In this document: one piece after another, positions 1-7,937 of the stretch
Numbering within the stretch: position 1 is the first letter of the stretch
Layout: each line of letters starts with the position of its first letter
From: Intestinibacillus massiliensis
GTDB taxonomy: Bacteria; Bacillota; Clostridia; Oscillospirales; Butyricicoccaceae
DNA length: 64,000 bases
NCBI GenBank assembly: GCA_029267335.1
Contig: JAJUJC010000002.1
Coordinates: 186,001 to 250,000, forward strand
Direction of reading: 5' to 3'
The notes under the pieces: model-generated
What the model saw: the letters and a program-made list of their open reading frames with translations, nothing else
Told to the model about the DNA's origin: nothing
The model's database searches: none
Made by a program: the position numbers and the translations under genes

Positions 1-754
1 CGGGCTGATAGTAGATCGGGAGGAAGAGCAGATCCGCGCCCGCCTTCTGTGCCTCGCCGAGCTGTACCGTGAAGTCGTTCGCGGAAGCGTCGGTGAAGGT
101 CGTGGTCGAGACAATGCTCAGACCCTTGGCATCGGCCTGCGCCTTAAACTTGTCGAAAATGCCCGAGGAGTACACGTCGTCGTTCTTGTAGATGACCGCG
201 ACCTTGGTGCCGAGCTTGTTCGTCGCGATGTAGTCCGCGGATGCGGTGCCCTGGTTCGGGTCTGCAAAGCACATCTGGAACATGTTGTCCTTGTCAGCGG
301 TGACTGCGACCGCGGAAGCGGACGGTGTCAGCGCGAAAATACGGTCGGAGTAGGTCTCAGCCGCAGTCGCCTCGCAGGGCTTGGACGTGACCGAGCCGAG
401 GGAGATCTGCATGCCCCAGTCCTTGAGCGCGTTGTAAGCGTTGACCGCCTTTTCCGCATCATGCTCGTCGTCCTCATACTTGAGTTCAAACTGAATATCG
501 CCGCCTGCCGCGTTGATCTCGTCGACCGCGATCTGCGCGCCGTTCTTTGCAGCGTTGCCGTAAATAGCGGCTGCGCCGGTCAGCGGGCCTGTGCCGCCGA
601 GCTTAAAGGCGGTGCCGGAAGCCGAGGTGGTGGAGTCGCCCGCCTTGGCGTCGGTGCCATCCTGCTTCGCAGTGCTGTCCGTGCTGCCCCCGCAGCCGGT
701 CAGAGCGGTCGCGAGCATTGCTGCGGCGAGAAGTGCGCTCAAAGTCTTTTTCAT
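1..754 (-). CDS. Branched-chain amino-acid-type ABC substrate-binding lipoprotein (3' truncated by window edge)
   Basis: The minus-strand product begins with a lipoprotein signal peptide: a Lys-rich start, an Ala/Leu-rich core and a lipobox ending in Cys21 (LTGC). A short Ser/Thr/Asp linker follows, then a fold type I periplasmic binding domain that opens FKLGGTGPLTG and contains VDEINAAGG. That pattern is typical of the LivJ family, which delivers amino acids or related solutes to a LivHMGF-type ABC importer. ATG at 752-754 has a clear GGAGGC Shine-Dalgarno site just upstream. About 251 codons are visible and the C-terminus lies beyond base 1. The permease and ATPase genes would be expected further left, so the substrate cannot be judged here. 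Confidence 0.85.
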   Translation of the reverse strand, partial: MKKTLSALLAAAMLATALTGCGGSTDSTAKQDGTDAKAGDSTTSASGTAFKLGGTGPLTGAAAIYGNAAKNGAQIAVDEINAAGGDIQFELKYEDDEHDAEKAVNAYNALKDWGMQISLGSVTSKPCEATAAETYSDRIFALTPSASAVAVTADKDNMFQMCFADPNQGTASADYIATNKLGTKVAVIYKNDDVYSSGIFDKFKAQADAKGLSIVSTTTFTDASANDFTVQLGEAQKAGADLLFLPIYYQP

Positions 755-832
755 GTAGAATGCCTCCTAACGTATGTGTGGACGCCCCGCCGCACCATAT
801 CAGACCGGCGCGGGCTGCCTGTATACTTAATC

Positions 833-859
833 ATTATACTACAAATCTGTGATTTGCAA
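833..859 (-). promoter_or_regulatory. SigA-type promoter for the LivJ-like gene
   Basis: On the minus strand TTGCAA (854-859) and TATAAT (833-838) are 15 bp apart, about 80 bp before the start codon. An inverted repeat CAAATC-TGT-GATTTG (842-856) covers the spacer and could be an operator. The short spacing makes this a probable rather than certain promoter. Confidence 0.5.
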
Positions 860-1137
860 CGTATTTTTATCGGGATTCCGACCCCTCACACACATTTTCG
901 GAGTTTTTAACGATTCTTGCGGGTTTTCTTCTACCGTTTTTGACATACATGACAGGGAGCGCTTTCACTCTTGCAGTTTTAGCCGATTTTTGCCTTATTT
1001 TCGCAGGTGACGAGAAATTTTTTGCAGCATGATAGAGGTGCTTCCCGCAAAGAAATCAGTGCTTTAATCTGCAAAACCATAAGCAGATGAAAGGGAAAAA
1101 CGCATGTGGGAGGTTTTTTTGTGTGCGAAAACGCGGC

Positions 1138-1168
1138 AAAAAGCGGACGCCAGTCGGCCGTCCGCTTT
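1138..1168 (-). terminator. Rho-independent terminator of the ECF S-component gene
   Basis: AAAGCGGACG (1140-1149) pairs perfectly with CGTCCGCTTT (1159-1168). Read on the minus strand the stem is followed by a short T run, and it lies about 90 bp past the stop codon. Confidence 0.75.
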
Positions 1169-1254
1169 GGATGGATCAAAAATTGCTGCGCGGCACATCC
1201 GCGCGCCGTCGGGCACGAAACGGGGGGTTCCGCCTGTGCTGCCGCTGCGCATGC

Positions 1255-1842
1255 TCAGGCGGTCTTGCCGATGTGCAGTTTGTCGTAAATATGTGCGGCG
1301 TCGAGCGCACGGCGCAGTCCGGGCAGGAGCGCCATCGACACCACGACCGCGATGACGATGTTGATGCTCGAGGACACGATCTTGGTCGCCTGTGCGACAA
1401 GCGCAGGCACGAACGCGCTGCCGCCGAGCAGGAGCACGACAACGCCCTTCACAATGTAAAATACGGTCGAAAACACCGACGCGACCACACCTGCGACCAG
1501 ATTGCGTGCGGGTTTGCGTCCCTGCGCGCCACCTGACCATGCAATGCCGCCGCAGATCGCGCCCATGAGGAAGAAGCGGATAAAGGTCAGCCACGCCTCC
1601 GCGACATAGTTCGGGTCGGTGAAATCATAGAACATCGAGCCAAGTCCTGCTGCCAGTCCGCCGCGCCAGCCGCCGAACAGCATGCCCGCGAGCAGCATGA
1701 AGGCGTTTGCAAGCTTGATCATAGTCTGACCTGCGGGGGTCGGGATTTTGATCGATAGCAATGAGGTCACAACGAACACGATCGCCGCCATGAGTGCGGT
1801 CACAATAATGTCGTACAAGCTGATTTTTGTCTTGGTTTCCAT
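1255..1842 (-). CDS. ECF-type transporter S component (vitamin-uptake family, substrate unknown)
   Basis: This 195-residue, highly hydrophobic protein has about five to six membrane segments. Its central region, IPTPAGQTMIKLANAF followed by GMLFGGWRGGLAAG and a YDFTDP stretch, is characteristic of energy-coupling factor substrate-binding (S) components of the ECF_trnsprt family. Such proteins bind a vitamin or similar micronutrient and recruit a shared EcfAAT module, which is not encoded here. ATG at 1840-1842 was chosen over a longer frame because GGGGGA lies directly upstream. A promoter (TTGAAT-16-TATGCT) precedes it and a terminator follows, so it appears monocistronic. No riboswitch was recognised that would name the ligand. 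Confidence 0.8.
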   Translation of the reverse strand: METKTKISLYDIIVTALMAAIVFVVTSLLSIKIPTPAGQTMIKLANAFMLLAGMLFGGWRGGLAAGLGSMFYDFTDPNYVAEAWLTFIRFFLMGAICGGIAWSGGAQGRKPARNLVAGVVASVFSTVFYIVKGVVVLLLGGSAFVPALVAQATKIVSSSINIVIAVVVSMALLPGLRRALDAAHIYDKLHIGKTA

Positions 1843-1879
1843 GAGAAATCCCCCTTTAACGGTATCTTGGATGATTCCT

Positions 1880-1907
1880 AGCATACGCGCAAGGTGGCTG
1901 GATTCAA
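1880..1907 (-). promoter_or_regulatory. Promoter for the ECF S component
   Basis: On the minus strand TTGAAT (1902-1907) and TATGCT (1880-1885) are separated by 16 bp and lie about 40 bp before the start codon. Confidence 0.5.
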
Positions 1908-1948
1908 AGTGCCAAAACATGATTATTTTACCATGCCAGTTTAGGCGC

Positions 1949-2788
1949 TCACACAAGGGTGCGATCGCGGTCGGGGTGCTCGCCTGACCAGCCCGTCTGG
2001 GGCATTGCGTCAAGTGCATTTACTTCGTCGTCGGTCAGCGCAAAGCCGAACACATCCAGATTTTGCGCCATACGCGTCGGGTCGGACGACTTGGGCAGCG
2101 GCATGACGCCCTTTTGCAGGGCATAGCGCAGGCACACCTGCGCGCCGGTCACGCCGTGTGCGGCGGCGATGCCGGCCAGCAGCGGGTCGGACAGCATGCG
2201 CATACGGCCGAGCGGGCTCCACGCCTGCGGCAGCACATCGCAGCGCTGACAGAACTCGACCGCTTCGATCTGCGGGTAGCCCGGATGGAACTCGAGCTGA
2301 TCGACCATCGGGAAGATGCGCGCCTCCTCCCCGAGATTTTCCAGGTGGTGCGGCAGGAAATTGCTTACGCCGATGGCGCGGGTGTAGCCGTCGTAGTACA
2401 GCTCCTCGAGCGCGCGCCACGTTTCGCGGTCGAGCGTGCGCCAGTCGCTCACCAGATCGGGGCGCGGCCAGTGGATGAGATAGAGGTCGACCTGGTCGAC
2501 GCCGAGCCGCTTGAGCGAATTTTCGCACGCCTGCTTGGCGTTTTCGTAGCCCATTTCGTCCTTCCACAGCTTGGTGGCGAGGAAAAATTCCTCCCGCGGC
2601 ACGCCGCTCTCGCGGATGGCGCGGCCGAGCGCGCCCTCGGTGCCATAGAACGAGGCGGTGTCAAAGTAGCGGTAGCCCACCTCGATCGCGGCGCGCAGCA
2701 CGCCCACGTCGTCGCCCTGCGCCGCCTTGTAGGTGCCGAAGCCGACCGGCGGCAGCTCCAACCCGTTTGCCAGTACGAACGGTTCCAT
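1949..2788 (-). CDS. Aldo/keto reductase
   Basis: This is a 279-residue NADPH-dependent aldo/keto reductase (AKR), a cytoplasmic TIM barrel that reduces aldehydes and ketones. The family tetrad is visible: Asp and Tyr in GYRYFDTASFYGTE, Lys in LATKLWKDEMG, and His in LYLIHWPRPD. The cofactor-binding C-terminal half has LPKSSDPTRMAQNL. ATG at 2786-2788 was chosen over an in-frame start nine codons upstream because GGAGGG sits 6 nt before it. It resembles the 2,5-diketo-gluconate reductase/YvgN type in length and layout. It stands alone under its own promoter, divergent from truA, and nothing nearby indicates the physiological substrate. Confidence 0.92.
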   Translation of the reverse strand: MEPFVLANGLELPPVGFGTYKAAQGDDVGVLRAAIEVGYRYFDTASFYGTEGALGRAIRESGVPREEFFLATKLWKDEMGYENAKQACENSLKRLGVDQVDLYLIHWPRPDLVSDWRTLDRETWRALEELYYDGYTRAIGVSNFLPHHLENLGEEARIFPMVDQLEFHPGYPQIEAVEFCQRCDVLPQAWSPLGRMRMLSDPLLAGIAAAHGVTGAQVCLRYALQKGVMPLPKSSDPTRMAQNLDVFGFALTDDEVNALDAMPQTGWSGEHPDRDRTLV

Positions 2789-2833
2789 CTTAAGCCCTCC
2801 TTGCACATGTTTCATATCTCTATTGCCGGGTTT

Positions 2834-2862
2834 AGTATATCACTTTTTTGCAAAAGCAACAA
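2834..2862 (-). promoter_or_regulatory. Promoter for aldo/keto reductase
   Basis: Minus-strand TTGTTG (2857-2862), 17 bp spacer, TATACT (2834-2839), in the divergent region with truA. Confidence 0.6.
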
Positions 2863-2870
2863 TCCCCGCA

Positions 2871-2899
2871 TTGCGCACAGCGGTGTACAATGCTACAAT
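2871..2899 (+). promoter_or_regulatory. Promoter for truA
   Basis: TTGCGC (2871-2876), 17 bp spacer, TACAAT (2894-2899), about 20 bp before the Shine-Dalgarno site of truA. Confidence 0.55.
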
Positions 2900-2922
2900 A
2901 GAAACAAAGTTTGGAGGTCATT

Positions 2923-3672
2923 ATGACAAATTTACGGTTCACCATACAATATGACGGCACGCGGTACGACGGCTGGCAGCGGCAGGACAATACGGGCAGC
3001 ACGATCCAGGGCAAACTCGAGCATGTGCTCGGGGAAATGGTCGGGCACGCGGTCGAGATCCACGGTGCGGGGCGCACGGATGCGGGCGTGCATGCGCGCG
3101 CTCAGATCGCGCACTGCAAGCTGAACACCGCGCTTTCGCCGCGCGAGATTCGCGATTACTGCAACCGCTATCTGCCCGAGGACATCGCCGTGACTGCGTG
3201 CGACCAAGCGGATGAGCGCTTTCACGCGCGGCTGAACGCGACCGGCAAGCGGTATGTTTACCGGCTGTGGACGGACGCGGTGCCCAACGTGTTCGAGCGG
3301 CGGTTCGTGTGCCCGTGGGAGCGCGCGCTCGATCTCGATGCGATGCGCCGCGCGGCGGCGCAGGTGTGCGGCACGCACGATTTCCGCGCGTTCTCCTCGA
3401 ATAAGCGCATGAAAAAATCGACGATGCGCACCGTGACGCGGCTCGACATCGAGCGCATCGGCGGCGAAGTGCGGCTGACCTTCGAGGGCGACGGTTTCCT
3501 CTACAATATGGTGCGCATCCTGGCTGGAACGCTCGTTGAGATCGGGCAGGGCGACCGCGCGCCGGACAGCATCCCCGCGATTTTGGACAGCTGCGACCGT
3601 GCGCAGGCAGGCATCACGCTGCCCGCGCGCGGGCTGATTTTGGACGAGGTGTTTTATTCGGTCGATTTTTAA
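2923..3672 (+). CDS. truA: tRNA pseudouridine synthase A
   Basis: TruA converts uridines 38-40 of the tRNA anticodon stem to pseudouridine. The 249-residue length is normal for the family. The catalytic aspartate is Asp53 in the signature GRTDAGVHA, and the family motifs KRYVYRL, HDFRAFSS and DGFLYNMVRI follow in order. ATG at 2923 was chosen because GGAGG (2913-2917) lies just upstream; a TTG in frame at 2911 overlaps that ribosome site and is unlikely. The gene is single, with its own promoter, and lies upstream of the pflB riboswitch. Confidence is very high because of full-length motif conservation. Confidence 0.97.
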   Translation: MTNLRFTIQYDGTRYDGWQRQDNTGSTIQGKLEHVLGEMVGHAVEIHGAGRTDAGVHARAQIAHCKLNTALSPREIRDYCNRYLPEDIAVTACDQADERFHARLNATGKRYVYRLWTDAVPNVFERRFVCPWERALDLDAMRRAAAQVCGTHDFRAFSSNKRMKKSTMRTVTRLDIERIGGEVRLTFEGDGFLYNMVRILAGTLVEIGQGDRAPDSIPAILDSCDRAQAGITLPARGLILDEVFYSVDF

Positions 3673-3708
3673 CGGTTTTACCGCGTCCTATTTTGTCGGA
3701 AGTCACGA

Positions 3709-3737
3709 TGGACATTCCGCGGATGCCATGCTATTAT
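3709..3737 (+). promoter_or_regulatory. SigA promoter for the pflB riboswitch leader
   Basis: TGGACA (3709-3714) and TATTAT (3732-3737) are 17 bp apart. Transcription should start near 3744, directly before the aptamer at 3751. Confidence 0.75.
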
Positions 3738-3750
3738 GAAACCATAGACA

Positions 3751-3863
3751 AAGCCCCCGCGACTGACGGACAAGGTGGATAAACCACCGGGGAACGAGGG
3801 CTTCTTTTATGCCGACCGTCTGGGCAGTGTCGCGATTTTGTCGTGGCGCTGCCCTTTTGTTTT
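3751..3863 (+). ncRNA. ZTP riboswitch (pfl motif) with transcription-termination platform
   Basis: The leader matches the two-domain ZTP/pfl aptamer. P1 is AAGCCC (3751-3756) with GGGCTT (3798-3803). Conserved CGCGACTGACGG follows, then the hairpin GGTGG-ATAAA-CCACC (3774-3788), GGGGAACGAG, and the terminal signature GCCGACCGTCTGGGCA (3811-3826). The class binds ZMP/ZTP, purine intermediates that accumulate when 10-formyl-tetrahydrofolate is short, and usually turns genes on. The last aptamer bases (GGGCA) are also the 5' arm of a terminator, so ligand binding should prevent termination. Placement before pflB fits the motif's original name and links formate production to one-carbon status. 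Confidence 0.9.
3822..3863 (+). terminator. Riboswitch-controlled terminator with competing antiterminator
   Basis: GGGCAGTGTCGCGA (3822-3835) pairs along its full 14 bp with TCGTGGCGCTGCCC (3841-3854), allowing G-U pairs, with a TTTTG loop and the run TTTTGTTTT (3855-3863). An alternative hairpin pairs GCGCTGCC plus TTTTG (3846-3859, one bulged C) with CAAAAGGCAGCGC (3867-3879). It would break the terminator's 3' arm. The two hairpins and the folded aptamer are mutually exclusive. Confidence 0.85.
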
Positions 3864-3944
3864 CTGCAAAAGGCAGCGCGCGGGCGGCACCCACGCACCG
3901 CGTCCCAATGGGGCGCGCACGAGACTAGAAAGGAAGCTTTCCAT

Positions 3945-6173
3945 ATGAATGCTTGGAATACCTTTGTAAGCGGCGACTGGCAGAACGACATCAACGTCCG
4001 CGATTTTATTCAGAAGAACTACACCCCCTACGACGGCGATAGCGCGTTTCTCACCGCGCCGACCGCGCGCACGCTCGCGATGCGCGACAAGTTCGACGCG
4101 CTGCTGCGCGAGGAGAGCGAGAAGAACGGCGTGCGCAATATCGACACCAACACCGTCATCACGATCACCGCGTTCGGTCCGGGCTATCTTGACCGCGACA
4201 ACGAGGTCATCGTCGGCTTGCAGACCGACGAGCCGCTCAAGCGCGCGTGCAATCCGTTCGGCGGCATGCGCATGGTGCACGACGCGTGCAAGGCATACGG
4301 CTATGAGGTCTCGCCCGAGATCGACAAGGCGTTCCGCTATCACAAGACCCACAACGACGGTGTCTTTTCCGCCTACACCAAGGACGTGCGCGAGGCGCGC
4401 CACGTCGGTCTGCTGACCGGACTGCCCGATGCGTACGGCAGAGGCCGCATCATCGGCGACTATCGCCGCGTCGCGCTCTACGGCGTCAACCGTCTGATCG
4501 CAGCAAAGCAGGCGGATAAGGAAGCGCTGGGCGAGGTCGCAACGACCGAAGCGCAGATCCGCACCGCCGAGGAGCTGACCGATCAGATCAAGGCACTCAA
4601 GGATATGATTGCAATGGCGGCGAGCTACGGCTTTGACATCACCCGCCCCGCGGAGACCGCGAAGGAAGCGGTGCAGTGGACGTATTTTGCGTATCTCGCG
4701 GGCATTAAGGAGCAAAACGGCGCGGCGATGAGCCTGGGCCGTGTGTCGACCTTCCTCGACATTTATTTCACGCGCGACCTCGCAGCGGGCGTGCTGACCG
4801 AGACCGAAGCGCAGGAGATCATGGACGATTTCGTGCTCCATCTGCGCATGGCGCGCCACCTGCGCACGCCGGAGTACAACGAGCTGTTCGGCGGCGACCC
4901 GATGTGGATCACCGAAGCGGTCGGCGGCATCGGTGAGGACGGTCGTCATCTGGTCACAAAAAACTGCTACCGCATGCTGCACACGCTTTACAACCTCAAC
5001 CCCGCGGCGGAACCCAACCTGACCGTGCTGTGGTCGGAACAGCTGCCGGAAAACTGGAAGCGCTTTGTCGCGCGCACCTCGATCGACACCGACGCGCTCC
5101 AGTACGAGAACGACGACGTCATGCGTCCCTACTTCGGCGACGACTACGCGATCGCGTGCTGCGTCTCCGCGATGCGCGTGGGCAAGGATATGCAGTTCTT
5201 CGGCGCGCGTGCGAACATTGCCAAGCTGCTCATGATGGCGATCAACGGCGGCCGCGACGAAAACAAGCTCGAGCAGGTCGGCCCCGAAATGCCGGTCTAT
5301 GAGGACGAGTATCTCAATTACGACAAGGTGCGCGCGCGCATGGACTTCTACCGCCCGTGGCTTGCCAAGACCTATGTGTCCGCGATGAACACCATTCACT
5401 ATATGCACGACAAATATGCCTACGAGAAGAGCCAGATGGCACTGCACGACACCGAGGTGCGCCGCCTGATGGCGTTCGGCATCGCAGGCATGAGCTGCAT
5501 GGCGGATTCGCTGTCTGCCATCAAGTACGCCAAGGTCAAGTGCGTACGCGACCCCGAGACCGGCATTGTCGTCGATTTCGAGATCGAGGGCAGCTATCCG
5601 CAGTTCGGCAACGACGATGACCGTGTCGACGCGATTGCGTGCGAGCAGGTCGAAGCGTTCTACGAAGCACTCAAGGCGTATCCGCTCTATCGCGATGCGC
5701 AGCACACGCTGTCCATTCTCACCATCACCTCGAACGTGATGTACGGCAAAAAGACGGGCAACACGCCGGACGGCCGTCGCCGCGGCGAGCCGCTCGCACC
5801 GGGCGCAAACCCGATGTCCGGGCGCGACCAGTCGGGCGCGCTTGCGTCGCTCAATTCGGTCGCGAAACTCAGCTATGAATACTGCCGCGACGGCATTTCC
5901 AACACGTTCTCCATCACGCCGGGGGCGCTTGGCAAGACCGAGGACGCACGCGTCGACAACCTCGTGACCATTTTGGGCGGCTATTTTGCGCAGAATGCGC
6001 ATCATCTAAACGTCAATGTTCTCAACCGGGAAACGCTCATGGCGGCGTATGAGCATCCGGAGGACTACCCGAACCTGACCATCCGTGTGTCGGGCTACGC
6101 GGTCAACTTCTACAAGCTCAGCCGCGAGCAGCAGCGCGAGGTCATCTCCCGCACCTTCCACGAAGCGGTCTGA
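3945..6173 (+). CDS. pflB: Formate C-acetyltransferase (pyruvate formate-lyase)
   Basis: PflB splits pyruvate with CoA into acetyl-CoA and formate by a glycyl-radical mechanism in the cytoplasm. The 742-residue protein has the adjacent catalytic cysteines Cys405-Cys406 (AIACCVSAM) and the C-terminal glycyl-radical loop [12 protein letters not shown] with Gly717. The length is close to the E. coli enzyme. ATG at 3945 follows AAAGGAAG; an upstream in-frame extension runs through the terminator and is not coding. The activating enzyme gene follows after about 105 bp. Expression should depend on the ZTP riboswitch upstream. Confidence 0.98.
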   Translation: MNAWNTFVSGDWQNDINVRDFIQKNYTPYDGDSAFLTAPTARTLAMRDKFDALLREESEKNGVRNIDTNTVITITAFGPGYLDRDNEVIVGLQTDEPLKRACNPFGGMRMVHDACKAYGYEVSPEIDKAFRYHKTHNDGVFSAYTKDVREARHVGLLTGLPDAYGRGRIIGDYRRVALYGVNRLIAAKQADKEALGEVATTEAQIRTAEELTDQIKALKDMIAMAASYGFDITRPAETAKEAVQWTYFAYLAGIKEQNGAAMSLGRVSTFLDIYFTRDLAAGVLTETEAQEIMDDFVLHLRMARHLRTPEYNELFGGDPMWITEAVGGIGEDGRHLVTKNCYRMLHTLYNLNPAAEPNLTVLWSEQLPENWKRFVARTSIDTDALQYENDDVMRPYFGDDYAIACCVSAMRVGKDMQFFGARANIAKLLMMAINGGRDENKLEQVGPEMPVYEDEYLNYDKVRARMDFYRPWLAKTYVSAMNTIHYMHDKYAYEKSQMALHDTEVRRLMAFGIAGMSCMADSLSAIKYAKVKCVRDPETGIVVDFEIEGSYPQFGNDDDRVDAIACEQVEAFYEALKAYPLYRDAQHTLSILTITSNVMYGKKTGNTPDGRRRGEPLAPGANPMSGRDQSGALASLNSVAKLSYEYCRDGISNTFSITPGALGKTEDARVDNLVTILGGYFAQNAHHLNVNVLNRETLMAAYEHPEDYPNLTIRVSGYAVNFYKLSREQQREVISRTFHEAV

Positions 6174-6278
6174 GCCGCTCACAGCGGGCCCCTCGCCGGC
6201 GCGGGGGAGTTATCCGCATACAACCGCGTCTCTTGTCCCGCCCGCAGGCGAGGCGCCCAGTGAAAGGAGAGGAAACCC

Positions 6279-6977
6279 ATGCTTGGTAACATCCATTCCA
6301 TCCAGACGCTCGGCGCGGTCGATGGGCCGGGCGTGCGGTTTGTCGTATTTTTGCAGGGCTGCCCGCTGCGCTGCGCCTACTGCCACAATCCGGACACCTG
6401 GGACGCGGCGGGCGGCGAGCAGACCGATGTCGACACCCTCGTGCGCCGTGCGCTGCGCTACCGCGCCTACTGGAAAAACGGCGGGGGCGTGACGGTTTCG
6501 GGCGGCGAACCGCTGATGCAGGCGGATTTTGTCGCGGAGTTGTTCGAGCGGCTGCATGCCGAGGGCGTGCACACTGCGCTCGATACCTCGGGCGTGGGCA
6601 GCTTGTCCGCAGCGGAGCGCGTGCTGCGCCACACCGATCTTGTGCTCGCCGACCTCAAATTTCTGACCGCCGCGGACTACCGCCGCTACTGCGCAGCAGA
6701 TTTCGCGCAGGTCGAGCGCTTTTTGCAGCTCACTGCGACGATGGGCGTGCCGCTCTGGATACGGCATGTGGTCGTGCCCGGGTTGACCGATTCGTTGCCG
6801 CATCTGCGGGCGGTCAAGGCGCGCGCAGAACGCTATCCCAACTTCCAAAAGCTCGAACTGTTGCCCTTCCACAAGCTGTGTCTGGAAAAATACGAGCGCA
6901 TGGGGCTGACCTTTCCGCTCGCGGACACGCCCGCAATGGACGCGGCACGGCTCGAGCAGCTCAAGGCGCAGCTCTGA
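6279..6977 (+). CDS. pflA: Pyruvate formate-lyase activating enzyme (radical SAM)
   Basis: PflA is a radical S-adenosylmethionine enzyme that abstracts hydrogen from the conserved glycine of PflB to make the glycyl radical. The [4Fe-4S] ligands are Cys28, Cys32 and Cys35 in GCPLRCAYCHNPDTW, and VTVSGGEPLMQ is the SAM-binding GGE motif. The length of 232 residues is normal. GAAAGGAGAGG precedes the ATG. The gene follows pflB on the same strand and the pair is closed by a strong terminator at 7011-7048, so the riboswitch probably controls both. Confidence 0.97.
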   Translation: MLGNIHSIQTLGAVDGPGVRFVVFLQGCPLRCAYCHNPDTWDAAGGEQTDVDTLVRRALRYRAYWKNGGGVTVSGGEPLMQADFVAELFERLHAEGVHTALDTSGVGSLSAAERVLRHTDLVLADLKFLTAADYRRYCAADFAQVERFLQLTATMGVPLWIRHVVVPGLTDSLPHLRAVKARAERYPNFQKLELLPFHKLCLEKYERMGLTFPLADTPAMDAARLEQLKAQL

Positions 6978-7010
6978 ACAAGTCCCTCACATTTCATTCT
7001 TCTCATACAT

Positions 7011-7048
7011 GAAAAGGCGGTTCTTTTGCAGAAAAGAACCGCCTTTTC
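7011..7048. terminator. Bidirectional terminator between pflA and Crp-family gene
   Basis: A perfect 17-bp stem, GAAAAGGCGGTTCTTTT (7011-7027) with its complement (7032-7048), has a 4-nt loop and A/T runs on both sides. It serves the converging pflA and Crp/Fnr genes. Confidence 0.9.
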
Positions 7049-7095
7049 GCGCGCCAAATGGACATAAAGTGCGTATTTTGCGGCATGGACGGCGG

Positions 7096-7767
7096 TCACA
7101 GCAGCTCCTGCAGCGCGTCGGGATCGGGCAGGGAGATGGCGCGCCCGTCCAGACGGATCAGCCCGTCCTCCTGCATTTTCATCAGTTCGCGCGAGAGCGA
7201 CGGACGCGCCACACCCAGAAAATCCGCAAGGGTCTCGCGATTCATGGACAGGTGCACCTGTCCGTCGGGGGTGCGCGCTTGAAGCAGCACCTTGGCGAGC
7301 TTTTGCCGCAGGGTCGCACTCGACAGCAGGCGCAGCTTCTGGTTTAGGTAGTATGCCTTCCCCGCGAGAATGGACAGCATATTGGAAATGACGCGCGTAT
7401 GGAAGGCGCAGTTCTCACCGCAGGTGTGGTAGAGGAACTCGCGCGGCAGTTCGAGCAGGCGCGCTGCCTCCAGTGCCTGCGCATAGTGGTCGTAGGGCTG
7501 GTTTTCGAGGAACAGAAATACCTCGCCAAACAGATCGCCCGCATTCTGGAAGCTCGCAATGATCGTGCGCCGACCGGCAGCCGAGTCGCTGCACACGGCA
7601 ACGCTGCCCGACAGCAGGATGTACAGCCGGCGCGGCGTGTCCTGCTGTGCAAAAATGATGTCGTCGCGCCGATACTCAACGATGCGCGCGCCGCCGCACG
7701 CAAGGTACTTGTCGATCTCGCCCTCGCCCAGTCCCGCGAACACCGGACAGTGCAGCAATTCTTTCAG
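7096..7767 (-). CDS. Crp/Fnr-family transcription regulator, probably with a CTG start
   Basis: About 223 residues: an N-terminal cyclic-nucleotide-type beta barrel (LYILLSGSVAVCSD, GDLFGEVFLF), a dimer helix, and a C-terminal winged HTH (LADFLGVARPSLSRELMKMQEDGLI). A CGENCAFH motif (Cys116, Cys120, His123) precedes the dimer helix, and Cys7 and Cys24 lie near the N-terminus, suggesting an Fe-S or redox ligand. No ATG, GTG or TTG lies near the good GGAGG site (7777-7781); the best-placed codon is CTG at 7765-7767, 9 nt away. An extended -10 promoter (TGATATAAT, box at 7799-7804) is upstream. It lies next to pflBA and may sense anaerobiosis, which is inference. Confidence 0.85.
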   Translation of the reverse strand: MKELLHCPVFAGLGEGEIDKYLACGGARIVEYRRDDIIFAQQDTPRRLYILLSGSVAVCSDSAAGRRTIIASFQNAGDLFGEVFLFLENQPYDHYAQALEAARLLELPREFLYHTCGENCAFHTRVISNMLSILAGKAYYLNQKLRLLSSATLRQKLAKVLLQARTPDGQVHLSMNRETLADFLGVARPSLSRELMKMQEDGLIRLDGRAISLPDPDALQELL

Positions 7768-7937
7768 GGTGACGCACCTCCTTTTTGATGATTTAATAAT
7801 TATATCACAGCCGCACGCTTTTTTTGAAACCTGTTTTTGGGAAAAGGCAAAAACCGTCACGCCGCGCTTGTCCCGCGCGTAGACTGATAGCGAACACACG
7901 GGCGTCCGCGTGTATCCTGGAAAGGAGGGATCACATC

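Larger units (their letters stand above)
755..1254. other. Non-coding region between LivJ-like gene and ECF S component
   Basis: About 500 bp without a convincing gene. It holds the promoter of the leftward binding-protein gene and, at its right end, the terminator of the ECF gene. Reading frames here lack ribosome sites and family features. The middle (roughly 870-1130) is comparatively AT-rich and contains TTGACA at 938-943, but no -10 box at the right distance. Confidence 0.6.

Noticed and set aside
3807-6005. A 732-codon open frame on the minus strand opposite pflB
   Set aside because: It is a shadow created by GC-rich codon bias; the plus strand encodes a full pyruvate formate-lyase with catalytic residues.
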